From Lasiosphaeria ovina (lineage: Eukaryota; Ascomycota; Sordariomycetes; Sordariales; Lasiosphaeriaceae): DNA of 64,000 nt. The stretch is from assembly GCA_033439765.1 (NCBI GenBank), contig JAULSN010000001.1, positions 1,736,001 to 1,800,000 of the forward strand. Direction: 5' to 3'. Made by a program: the position numbers and the translations under genes. This document shows, piece by piece, positions 32,701 to 43,618 of this stretch (its first letter is position 1; each line of letters opens with the position of its first letter). The notes beneath the pieces are model-generated. The model ran no database searches, had not been told where the DNA came from, and was given only the letters and a program-made list of their open reading frames with translations.

Positions 32701-35684
32701 ACGCGTCGTAGCCCTCGACGCCCTGCACGCCGCCGAGCTGGGCGAGCACGACACGGTGGTGAGCATTGCCGAGGTGCGCCAGCCGCTGCTCGCGAGGCTG
32801 TCGCCGCCGCGCTTCCTCGCCGTGCAGGACCTGATCCGGCGAGCGCAGAGACTACTCTGGGTTACGGCTGTAGCCGACAGCGGCGACGACAGCGCGGAGT
32901 GCGCCCCCGAGTACAGCGTCGTGCAGGGGTTCTTGCGCACGCTGCGCGCCGAGGAGGGCGCGGCCAAGCGGCTGGTCGGCCTGGCCATCGAGTCGTTCGC
33001 GCACGACGACAGCAAAAACGATGACGACGACAACAACGATGCGTGCGCAGGCTTCATCGCAACGGCCCTGCGCGCCGCCTTTTCCACCTCCTCCTCCGCG
33101 TCGCCCGAGCTCGAGTACGTCGTGCGCGACGGCCTACTAACAACAGGGCGCGTGGTGGCCGACGCTGCGCAGAACACGGCGCTGCACGCGCTGCTGCAGC
33201 CGCAGCTGCGGCACGAGCCGTGGCTGGCTTCCCCGGCTGAGAGCGCGCCGCTGCAGCTGCGCATGGGCAAGACGCTCGAGGAGCTGCACTTTGTCGAGGA
33301 CACCGTGTGCCGGGCCGACGCGCCGCTCGGCGCGCGCGAGGTAGAGGTCGAGGCCAAGACGTGGGCCGTCAACTTCCGCGACGTACTGGTGGCGCTAGGG
33401 CGGATTTCCGAGGAGGTTGGCGATGGCGATGGCGATGGTGATGACGAGGGTGGTGGCGGTGGCGGTGATTTGGGCAACGACTGCGCAGGGATCGTGACGC
33501 GCGTGGGCAGCGCCGTCGGCAGCGTGGCGCCGGGCGACCGCGTGGTCATGGTGGCGCCGGGGGCGATGCGGGCGTTTCCGCGCGCCGACGAGCGCGCCGT
33601 GCTGCGGATCCCGTCTGACAGTCTCTCGTTCGAGGCCGCCGCGTCGGTGTTGGTGCCTGGCATGACTGCCGTGTACGCGCTGCGCGAGGTCGCGCGGCTG
33701 CGGCGCGGCGACCGCGTGCTGGTCCACGCCGCCGCCGGCAGCACCGGCCAGATGGCCGTGTGGGTCGCGCGGCTGGCCGGCGCCGATGTCTTCGCCACGA
33801 CGAGCTCGCCGGAGAAGAGGGCGTTCCTACGCGACACGCTCGGGATCCCCGAGGACAGGATCTTTTATAGTAGGGATATGTCGTTTGCGAAAGGCATCAT
33901 GCGGGTCACTGGCGGGCGCGGCGTCGACGTGGTGCTCAACTCGCTGACGGGCGAGGGCCTGCGGGCTGGCTGGCAGTGCGTGGCGCCGTATGGCCGGTTT
34001 GTGGATATCGCCGAGGCGGATATTCGCGAGAACGCCAACCTCCCTATGGGCCGCTTTGCCCATAATGTTAGCTTTGCCGCTGTCGACCTGCACCATATAG
34101 CGCGGACCGACCTGGAGCTGACGGCGCGCCTGCTGCGCGAGACGGTCGACCTGCTGGCCGACGGCAAGATCCAGCACCCTGCCCCGCTGCACTTCTATCC
34201 CGTGTCGCAGGTCGAGCGCGCGTTCCGCCATCTCCAGGGCGGCAAGAATATCGGCAGGATCATGATAACCGTCGATCGCGACGATGTTGTGCCGGTATGT
34301 TCACCCATAGCCCTTCTTTGTATTACTCGGATTGCTTTTTTTCCTTCTTTATTTCTATGTTGTCGTTTTGGCGGTGTTTGTTAGTTGCAGCTTGTGGTTG
34401 CTGTGGCCTTTGCTTTGAATGTAAACAAAGTGAAAGGGGCAACCAAGACCCACGCACACAACCCTTAAACCCAGTGCTAACAGTCAACAGCAACTCGTCC
34501 TCAGGCACCGGCCATGGACCTTTGACCCGCAGGCCTCGTATGTAATTGCCGGCGGATCTGGCGGGCTGGGCCGTGCCATCGCGAGGTGGATGGTCTCGCG
34601 GGGGGCACGATATCTCATCCTACCCTCGCGCTCGGGCGGTGCGTCGTCCAAGGCCGCCTCGGAGCTGGTGGCCGAGCTGCGTGCAAAGGGAGCGCGCGTC
34701 GAAGTCCCTGCATGCGACGTGTCCGACGCATCCGCGCTGGCGCGCATGCTCGCCGACTACCACGAGGTGCACGGCATGCCAGCCGTGCGCGGGTGCATCA
34801 ACGCGGCCATGGTGCTGCAGGACGCCGTCTTCGCCAACATGACGCACGCGCAGTGGGAGCTGACGCTACGGTCCAAGGTGCAGACGTCGTGGAACCTACA
34901 CCGGCAGCTGCCCGCGGGGCTCGACTTCTTCGTCATGCTTTCGTCGCTCATTGGCGTGCTGGGTGGCATGGGCCAGAGCAACTACGCGGCCGGCGACGCC
35001 TTCCAGGACGCCCTGGCCCGCCACCGCGTGCGCCGCGGCCAGCGCGCCGTCGCCATCGACGTCGGCTGGATGCGCAGCATCGGCATCGTCGCCGAGAAGG
35101 CCGAGTACCAGCGCAACCTCAAGACGTCCGAAGACATGCAGCAGCTGGACGAGGACGAGATGCTGGCCCTGCTGACGCTGCTCTGCGATCCGAGCCGGCC
35201 CCAGCCCCCGCTCTCACCCGCCGCCGAGCACGACGCGCAAGTGCTGTTTGGGCTGCGCACGCCTGACGAGTTCCTCGCCCGCGGCCAGCAGCCGCCCGAG
35301 CTGCTCGACCGGCCGCTGTTCGCCGCCTTTGCCCACGCGCCCACAGACTCCGCTGCCGGTGGGCAGGGCCGCGAGGCCGGCGGCGCAGAGCAGACGGCGG
35401 CGGCAGCGTTCCGGGCCACGGAGGACACCAACGAGCGCATCCAGATTGTGCTGAGGGCGCTGGCGCGCAAGCTGGCGCGGGCCATGGCCATCTCGGCCGA
35501 CGACGTCGAGCTGGGCAAGCCGCTGTCGAGCTACGGCGTCGACTCCCTCATGGCCGTCGAGCTGCGCAACTGGATCGGCAAGGACTTCCAGGCCACCGTC
35601 GCCGTCTTCGACATTATGGGCAACGTGCCCATTGCCAAGATTGGGGACCTGGTGGTGGCCAGGAGCAGTGTGGGCAAGAGTTAA
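26776..35684 (+). CDS. Highly reducing type I polyketide synthase (KS-AT-DH-CMeT-ER-KR-ACP)
   Basis: Eleven exons join in frame to about 2710 residues: 26776-26940, 26999-27143, 27211-27479, 27539-27881, 27943-28033, 28092-28162, 28218-28303, 28357-29155, 29258-29408, 29476-34294 and 34491-35684. KS has Cys172 in DSACSS, His307 in EAHGTGT and His347 in NIGH. AT has Ser700 in GHSSGE. DH has His1045 in [12 protein letters not shown], where the usual Gly of HxxxGxxxxP is Asn, and Asp1256 in VLDGVFQ. CMeT has LEVGAGTGG near 1547. ER has VNFRDV near 2004 and the NADPH loop HAAAGSTGQ near 2120. KR has IAGGSGGLG near 2331 and Tyr2478 in [11 protein letters not shown] has Ser2665 in [10 protein letters not shown]. 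It should build a reduced, C-methylated chain on one module, used repeatedly. No thioesterase, reductase or condensation domain follows. Unusual parts are an Asn/Gly repeat linker (about 448-518) and an Asp/Gly insertion in ER. Confidence 0.95.
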
Positions 35685-36200
35685 AATGGCCTGGTGGGAG
35701 AAGTAATGGTGTGGCTGCCACTTTTTTCTTTCTTTCTTTTTTTTCCTGTTTCCGCCGTTTTCCTTGTTTCTCATTTGATCTAGGTATTTCTCCAATTGAC
35801 TTTTTCCCAATGCTCCTCGCCCAGGTACCCGAATTTGCGGTCAACCCGCAGGCAGGCTAGGTGCAACGTAAGGTACCTTAGCCAGTTGCCCGAAGTGTGC
35901 TGTACATACAGTGGCGGAGCCTGTAATCACACCGGCCCGGGGGGCAGTTCCAGGCCAGCCCAGGGCAGTTTGGCCCGCCTGGCCGGTTGGCCGGTTGGCC
36001 GCGACCGATCAGTTTCAGTTGCAGCCGGGGTCTCGCGCACAGACCACAACTCTAAAAAAGCAATTAGTAGAATCACGTGGTAGTACGTATAGAGGATCTT
36101 GGCCGTTGGCCGTATTTTCCATCAAATTCTGTTGCCATTTGGCCTAAAAGATATACCTAATCTAATCGATTAGATAAGACAGACCTAACGATGGAAGAAA
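35685..36200. other. Intergenic downstream of the PKS
   Basis: No gene is seen. A C/T-rich tract (about 35721-35750) follows the PKS stop and may be part of the 3' untranslated region. Confidence 0.4.
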
Positions 36201-39200
36201 TTGGTCGTCAATGGCGATTCTTTAGTTGTCGTTCGCTACACACTCCCTCTCTATGACGGCGTCTCGGTTGTCGGGTTCGTCTGTACAATCAACGGCGATC
36301 GTGTGATCTGCAGTCTTGTCAAAGAGAAGGAACAGGCCCGCCAGACATACTGTGTGGATGGTATATATAGGATGCATTGGCTAACTAACTCTAGGAGGGG
36401 GAACCTCCCGCACTAAATGTGTGGGCGAGAACCCGTGCGGGGGCAACTGGCCCATGCGCTAGGGTAGGGCTAAACCCCGCAACACATACAACGCCGCCGT
36501 GGCGAGAAGCGAGACGGCTGGCCTCTTGGAGCAACTTCTCGATGCTAGCGACGTCTTCACCACCACAGTCGGCAACATCCCCGCCGGAGCCACCATCAAG
36601 GTTGACATCACGTACCTTGGCGAGCTCAAACAAGACGCCGAGGTGGACGGAATTCGCTTCACCATCCCCGCCAGCATTGCCCCGCGCTATGGCGACTACC
36701 CTAGCCAGCTAATCTCCTCGAGCGCCGTCAGTTCCAAGGCTGGCATCAATATTGTTGTCGACGCCGAGATGCCCGATGGCTCTTAGATCAAGAACGTGTA
36801 GTCTCCCTCGTACCCCATCTCGGTTACTGTCGGCAAAACCTCGACAGGCGCCGCCAAGAATGCCGACATGTCGCTGCAGAAGGCCTCGGCCACGCTCGCG
36901 TTGGGCAGTGCCGAGCTCGACAAGGACTTCGTTGTCCAGATCGTCGCGACCAACACTGGCAATCCCGTCGCCGTCCTCGAGAATCACCCGACAATCCCCA
37001 ACCAGAGGGCCTTGATGGCCACCCTCGTGCCCAAGTTTAACATCCTAGCATCGCGCCCCGAGATCGTCTTTCTCTACGACCGCTCTGGCTCCATGGGAGA
37101 CGGACACAAGATTCCGAATCTCAAGGCTGCCCTCTATGTCTTTCTTAAGTCTTTGCCTGTCGGCGTCAAGTTCAATATCTATTCTTTTAGGTCCAACGAC
37201 GAGTTTCTCTTCAAGAAGTGCTCCCAATCATACGACGCGTCTAGCCTAGAGAAAGCGACCCGCTACGTTGATACCTTCAACGCCAACTTTGGCGGCACCG
37301 AGATCTCGCGACCTCTGGAGCAGACCTTTAAGTAGCGATATGGCGATATGGAGCTCGAGGTATTCTTGTTGACCGATGGCGAGATTTGGGACCAGGAAAA
37401 CCTGTTTAGTATGATGAATAGGTACATCCAGGAGAGCAAGGGCGCCATCCGCGTGTTTCCTCTCAGACTCGGAAGCAGTGTCAGCCATTCTCTCATCGAA
37501 GGCTGTGCGCGGGCCGGCAACGGCTTTGCCCAGATCGTCGGGGACAACGAGAAGATGAATAACAAGGTCGTGCGCATGCTCAAGGCATCGCTCACGCCTC
37601 ATGTAAAGGACTACACGCTGGAAGTCAAGTACGAGGCTGAGTCCACCGAAGGTCCCGATGACGATTTTGAGATCATTGAGAAGGTCATGGACGCTCTGGT
37701 TCTCGAAGTACCCGAGTCTGAGCCTGAGAGCAAGAAATCGGGGCCTGCCGTGGCCAGCAAGCCAATCTCTCTTTTTAATGCATCGGCGGACCTGGATGCG
37801 GACGTGGAGATGGTTGATGCTTCTCTCGACAAGTCGGCTGTCGGAAAATACTCGCATGTCCCGCCAGTGCCCGAGCCTAAGCTTCTTCAGGCCCCCTTCA
37901 ATATCCCGCCACTCTTCTCGTTCAACCGGACCACCGTGTACATATTGCTCTCCCCCGAGACTACCCAGAAGACGTCAAAATCGGCCATTCTTCGCGGTAC
38001 ATGTGCACACGGTCCGTTGGAGATTGAGATCCCCGTCACGGTTCTGCCTGAGAAAGGCGAGACGATCCACCAGCTGGCTGCCCGCAATGCCGTCGGAGAG
38101 CTCGAAGAGGGCCGCGGCTGGATCTACCACGCCAAGGACGTCAAGGGTCAGCTGCTGGTGAAGAAGCACCAAGGACGTTTCTCCGACATGGTGGAGCGTA
38201 AAGCAGTCCGTCTCGGCGTGACCTTCCAAGTGGGCGGAAAGTGGTGCAGCTTTGTTGCTGTCGAAAACAACAAGGAGCAGAAGGAAACCGTACAGTCTCA
38301 AGGTAGGACCAATTTTCTCTCAGAGCGACACACTTTCCCAGCATCATCTTCTTTATCTTCCTCAGCCAACACAAATTCTGCAGATCCACGCACAAGGGGA
38401 GGCGTGGCTTTTGGTGGCAGAGGCTCGCGGAAGTGTAAGGGCCAGCAGGCACCTGCCGCGTCGCTCTCCTTCGACGTCTCGGATGACGACGAGGACGAAG
38501 ACGACGACGACTTGGGATATGGCCTCTTTGACGGGGACGCCGGAGTTGAATCTTCCAGCGTTGACTTCGCCGGAGGTAACTTCTCCTGTGAATCCAGTGC
38601 TCCTCCGGGGACTCTCTCTTCAAACGAGTTGATGGATTTTGATTTCGGCGAAGGGGGGGATAAAGAAAGTGAGGAGTGTGACTTTAAGAAACATCCACTG
38701 CCTCTGCTGTCTCACATTTCACTATCGAGCATCGAATTAGGCAAAAAGCTAACAGATGACTCAGCAGAAAACATCCAGCAAGGTGCCATGTCGGGCATCC
38801 AGCAATGTGCAGTATCGGGGCCTAAGGCCGGCTCCTTTTTTGCGAAGAGCTCGGCTCCACAAGGTGCCCCTACTGCCCCCAAAAAACGATCTTCGTCCGG
38901 AAGAGGTGGTATGGGTCATATGAGTGCGATGGGAGGCGGCGGCCCTCCTCCCATTCCTTACCCGCAGCAGCAGATGGCGCAGATGGCGCAGATGCAATGT
39001 GCCGCCATCTCCCCACCGCCCATGGATGGAATGTCTTTTGGGAATCGAAGCGTTAAGTCGACTCCTCTGCCGACTGGTGGCGTGAGGCGTAATCGTGCTG
39101 CCCCCCCGCCGCCCCCCTCGCCTCAAGCGTTCCTAGCCATGGCAGCCCCTAGGGCGTTAGCGGCGTCCGGCCCGGCTACCAGATCGGTATCGCCATCAAC

Positions 39201-39597
39201 CATGGTGTTTAAGAGGTCCAGGAAAGCCTCAGTCCCAGACGATTCTTTGCTGGAAGATGTGTAGGATACTATTCCTGCCGATCCTCTGGAGGCCCTCATT
39301 GTGCTCCAAACCTTCACAGGATCTTGGGCCTGGACTCGGCCGCTTCTGGACGTCCTCAAGCTTCAGGGCTCCGAAGCTGAGATCTCTCAAAAGGCCATCA
39401 GCCTGAACCTGGACCCAGTCGGCTGCTTGTTTGCTACGGCTCTGGTTCTCGCTTTCTTGGAGACCAAGCTGGCTGGGAAGAAGGACGAGTGGGAGATGTT
39501 GGTGGAGAAGGCCAGAGATAGGATGGCGGCTGAGCTTGCCAGTGCAGGAAGACCTTCTGCGGAGGAGTGCATTGAGAAGGTCAAGGTCCTCATCTAA
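36201..39597 (+). pseudogene. VIT- and von Willebrand A-domain protein gene, broken
   Basis: The VIT domain begins abruptly at about 36225 (RYTLPLYDGVSVVGF...EQARQTY), is split by an insertion at 36351-36489, and resumes in another frame at 36490 (NAAVARSETAGLLEQL). From there one frame runs to TAA 39597 except for TAG codons at 36784, 36799, 37333 and 39262. The vWA domain keeps its metal site (YDRSGSMG) and LLTDGEIWDQ, followed by a long Ser/Pro/Gly-rich region with an acidic patch and proline runs, and the conserved C-terminal block (LQTFTGSW...AFLETKLAGKK). Intact relatives are cytosolic proteins of about 1000 residues of unclear function. Here the first part of VIT and the start codon are missing. 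In homologs the residue before SPS.PI is Gln, so the second TAG fits CAG-to-TAG. All breaks other than the insertion are TAG. Confidence 0.85.
36345..36489. mobile_element. Small insertion with 6-bp flanking duplication inside the VIT coding region
   Basis: The hexamer ACATAC occurs at 36345-36350 and 36484-36489, exactly where coding stops (EQARQTY) and resumes (NAAVARSE). The 133 bases between have no homology to the protein and shift the frame by one. This is the footprint expected of a small non-autonomous element or of a partial excision. Terminal inverted repeats are not evident, and the family is unknown. An unspliced intron is less likely because no AG lies at the right-hand border. 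Confidence 0.55.
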
Positions 39598-41670
39598 CTA
39601 GGCCGGGTATTACTTCCCTTCTGGACTGTCATTTCTTGGTTATCATGGGATTTGGGTATCGGTACTCAGGGGTTATGATGCTCCCTTCATGATATGTGTA
39701 TTATTAGCGGAGCGTATGGACGAACGTTTGTTTCTTGCCAGGTGTTCCTACTGGGTTCGCCCAGACTGTTTGTTAGCTTGAGGTATTTCAGCATCAGACC
39801 TCAGGTACTCTAGGTAGTTTATTCAGGTAGCTTGACTTGCAGACACTATTACATGGGTAATTATCTGCAGCATGATTATCAGGAAATTACATTTTGCACC
39901 CCCATCAATTCTAAATATACACTCCTACAAGTGCCTGGCAGCCGCCCAAGACACTGACCACTTCTTGTATGGCAAACTCTTGAATTCCGTGGCGCCGGCC
40001 CACCACACACAAACCTTCAGTTGCATTGAATCAGCGCTAACAACGCATGTGCTTGAAGCTATTCGCATGCCAAAGCCCGGCACCGCCATTAGGATAGGAA
40101 GACCGTGCCAATAGAATAATAAAGCCCTTCGCAACTCTCCATACCGGCTCATAACACTACAAGTTCAGTTCAAGGCAGTCCTTCATTATACCGGACAGGC
40201 GGGAAAGTAATATAAGCCTGTACTTAACAACACTATAAAAGGCATATTCAGGGCAGTTGAATGTCTTCATTTACCCTGCCAAGTTGACGGCGTAGTCACC
40301 TCCGTGACGCACCTGCTGAAGGTTTGTGTGTGGTGGGCTGGCGCCATGAAATACACGATTTTACCATATAAAATAAGCTACCTGGCAAGTCAGGAAGGGG
40401 TCGCTGAACGGTGCCTCCGGCAGCCCTCCGGGGGCGCCTGCGGCGGGCAGCTCGCTGCGCTCGGTATTCCGCGGCTTAAGGAATCCGAGGATTATCCGAT
40501 CGACCAGTCCCCCGAGTCCATTTCGACACGGACGTAAACTGGCCAATCAGCGTTCGAAAAACATTCGGCACCCTCACGGTAAAAGAGAAGAGACAGCCTC
40601 TCTACGCCACCTCCGGCTCGCAAGCTCGCCTACGGTGGCTCCGTTCAGCTGAATTAGGAGTATATGATGTATATGACATGTTTGTTTCCTTGGCTCTGGC
40701 TCTTGTGACGCTTCCAGGCATCTAAGGAAACGTGTTCGCAGAAAGGAAGCCCCGTTTATAATGATATGTATCCCGCCATCTCTACAACTCGGGATTTATT
40801 CTATCCTCAACATGTCCTCCCGATCTAAGGTCTGGGTACCGCAGAACCCTTTTTGGGATAGCTGGGCCCCGCCAGTCAAATTATCCGTGCATAATACCCC
40901 AGCTTCTCCCATTATCCCTAGTAGTACTATCTCACTCGGAGAACCAATCAATCCACAGGGTCGGGAAAGAGACTTCTTGGTAAATCTCTGGTTAGCCCTG
41001 CAGTGATGAATCAGCACCCTGCAATGAAATGCACATAGTAATATTTGTATTTCTCATCTGCCGCCACATTATTTAGCTGTAGGTACGCTTCCCCGCAGGT
41101 GTTCATTTCCAATTGCCGACTCGGAGCGTGCCATGCCCTGCCGCCCCAGGTCCCACGGGTTACACTGCATTCGTGAGCGTCCACTCGCTAGTCGCCTTAT
41201 TGTGCTGAGCCCAACCAACAACGACCCAACCGCTTGGTTGCCTTGTCTGGTTGAGAAGCATGCAGATAATCCAATGTCAGCATTAGGTGAGTTGGCTGCT
41301 GTGCTTTGGGCCTCTATGCGTTCTCCCGAATGGGATGGTTTGTCTGATTTTTTTTATGTGCTCATTTTTTGCTCTTTGTGTTCCGGGCTCTGGGTTCTGG
41401 GCTCTGTCTGGTCTTACGCGCTTGGTTTTGTGGGCGGTGTTCGGACTTGGGAGATGCGGGGGAATTCTCAACGAGGGTAGTATGTACGTACCACAGGGGC
41501 GTTCTAGGCTCGGGAAATATTGATTGTGACATGTTCGTGTGGGTGCAGATTCGACTTGAACTAAAAGGTGGTTCAGCCCCGTCCATCAGTTCATATTTAA
41601 ATGATTCATGTCTCAACGATTCTCGTCTTATTGACTTTCTTCAACCCGACGAGCACAGAAAATAATCACG
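39598..41670. other. Gene-poor region with an inverted repeat
   Basis: About 2 kb without supported genes. It holds the inverted repeat at 39961-40020 / 40316-40377, described separately. AT-rich stretches alternate with short GC-rich ones, suggesting old repeat material. Confidence 0.4.
39961..40377. repeat. Inverted repeat with 60-bp arms, foldback or MITE-like
   Basis: The left arm 39961-40020 and the reverse complement of the right arm 40316-40377 are alike over their length. The inner 30 bp (GGCGCC.GCCCACCACACAC and on to CTTCAG) differ at one base, and the outer 30 bp differ at many more positions, largely C/T. About 295 bp separate the arms. No target duplication is evident, so the class is unknown. 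Confidence 0.7.
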
Positions 41671-42949
41671 ATGTTTACGCTACGGTCAGTCATTAGTATC
41701 GTTGTGGTTGCTGCTGCGACGCTGCGCACTTATGCGTCGCCGTCCTCGCCACCTCCATCATCGTCGGATCTTGTCGTCCGCGGCGGCGATCATGGTCCTG
41801 GGCGACCGTGCCCGCCGCTGAAGAAAGGCAGCTTCGTTATCGATCGATATCAGCTCTATCCCGAGAACGCGGACTGGGACGCTGCGTCGTGCTTGGTTTG
41901 GTTCGGGTGAGTTGCGCGTTCAATTGCCTGCAGTGGTCTGGTTGATGTGGAATGGATTCAAATGCGGATCAATGTTAATTAACTTGAACCTTGCACGCAG
42001 CGCACTCTTCAACTCGACAGTGGCGGCCTATGACCCGTATTCGGACAAATTCGTCGACATTATCAAGTTCCCTGGGTTCACACGTAATCCTAAGAATCAT
42101 ATTGGTGGCGTTGGCTGGGACCAGAACACGGGCTTGGTGTCTATCCTGATCAGTTCAGCGATTCCATGGTATGTTGCCCATTCTCACGAGACCTATTTTA
42201 CCTTATTGTATTTCTTTCAAATTTGTAAACTGACCAATGGTTAAAGGGAAACATGGGGTTCTGACGTGTCAGGTGAATACCTGGTCGTGAAGTACAACCC
42301 CCTGACCAAGAAAACACACTGGACCGCCAACATCACGACCATCTCCAAGGGCGCGTATGGCGGATTTCAAGACGTGGAACACGACGTCCGCGGCAACACT
42401 TACGTCGTAGGCACTTGGCCTGGAACCATTGTGCGCATTTCCAAGACTGGCAAGACCATCACGCCATGGTACGTGCCGAACCCGCTCCCGCCCACCACGA
42501 CAAAAGGCGTCGGCGGTCTGGCCGTTGTAGGCGAGACCCTGCTCTCCAACGACGGCAACGGCCAGATCCTTCGGTTTGACCTGCGCGCAGACCGCGGCAC
42601 GCCGGTGCTCGTGCCCATTCAACCCAAGGTCATCCACGACGACACTGATGCCATCTACCTGCCGCCGAAATACGGCGGAAAAGTCTTGCTGGTGGCGAGT
42701 AATTTTGGGGGTGTGCTGGTGTACCGGTCCAGGGACAAGACGTGGCGAACGTCCGAGTACCTTGGCGCGGTTCCGCGCCCGAACGGGACGTTGTATGATG
42801 GGGCGGCGACGACGGGGGTGGTGCAGATTGGCAGCAATTCGATCTATTCCATTATTGACTGGATTGATCCGTTTGTGGACGGCGTGGCGGGGGGGAGGAG
42901 TCTGTTTCCGATGCCGGATATCACGAAGCAGGTTGAAGATCTGTTTTGA
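41671..42949 (+). CDS. TRI14-like secreted beta-propeller protein
   Basis: Three exons join to 368 residues: 41671-41906, 42001-42168 and 42247-42949, with introns GTGAGT..GCAG and GTATGT..AAAG. A signal peptide (MFTLRSVISIVVVAAATLRTYA) is followed by KGSFVIDRYQLYPENADWD, NSTVAAYDPYSDKFVDIIKF, GGFQDVEHDVRGNTYVVGTW and DAIYLPPKYGGKVLLVA. This is the pattern I recall for TRI14, the protein encoded next to trichothecene genes in Fusarium and found alone in other fungi. The fold is likely a six-bladed propeller of the SMP-30/gluconolactonase type. TRI14 has no defined enzymatic step and has been linked to virulence rather than biosynthesis. No other trichothecene gene is present here, so this is a family match only. 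It may serve the PKS locus 6 kb upstream. Confidence 0.85.
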
Positions 42950-43618
42950 GCTGGGGATGAAGTTATAGCAGGGGTAGTACTCCCAAAAAACATGGGCTGA
43001 ACGATTATGGGCGATATACGGCTTTACGAAACATTGCTTTTCTTTATTAATAGCTTGGCCATTTTTAGGCCGCCGTTAACCATCCATCCCGTTCGAGGTC
43101 ACATGGTGCAGAATAGAAGGTAGTAGTAATGTGCCATCCAAATCATGATTAGTAACCTTCGAGTAGCCAGTAGGTAGGGTATGACAAGTGACCAACCCCG
43201 CGGAGGAAAATCTCACGAAAAATGGGCTGACTGATTCAATTGCATAAACCAGAGATCATCAGATCACAGCTGACTTAGCAACCAGACCGCTGAAAGTCGA
43301 GCAAAATGGAGTGCTGACATGAATCAGCACCACGTCAGGGGGGGTGGAATACGAAAATCACCAGTCAGCTATTGGTGGGATTTCAGCTACCCCTGAATAA
43401 AACCATCGACGCTAAGGGAAATACGAGAGCATGGCTTCAATATTTGACGATCATGGCAGGTGGGTTAGGTGGTGGCGCATTGTGTATGGGTTGTTACCAA
43501 GAAACAAGGAAAGAAAAAGAAAACCAGAATGTCGGGTTCGAGCATTTAACCCACCACATATCCTTCACATGTTGACAGGTCCATGATATTAGAATCAACT
43601 TTCAAGTACTTGCAAGAT
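42950..43618. other. Intergenic
   Basis: About 0.67 kb without a supported gene. The last 250 bp would carry the promoter and 5' leader of the sedolisin gene. Confidence 0.4.

Noticed and set aside
29597..33837. Several minus-strand open frames of 250-440 codons
   Set aside because: All are antisense to PKS exon 10, with Ser/Arg/Ala-rich composition typical of shadows.
35600..35684. A thioesterase or reductase after the ACP
   Set aside because: The frame ends about 45 residues after the ACP serine, leaving no room for another domain.
36351..36489. The insertion being a normal intron
   Set aside because: No AG acceptor abuts the resuming homology, and a flanking hexamer duplication explains the borders better.
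41671..42949. A trichothecene cluster
   Set aside because: Only the TRI14-like gene is present. No terpene synthase, P450 or other TRI-type gene is seen in 64 kb.
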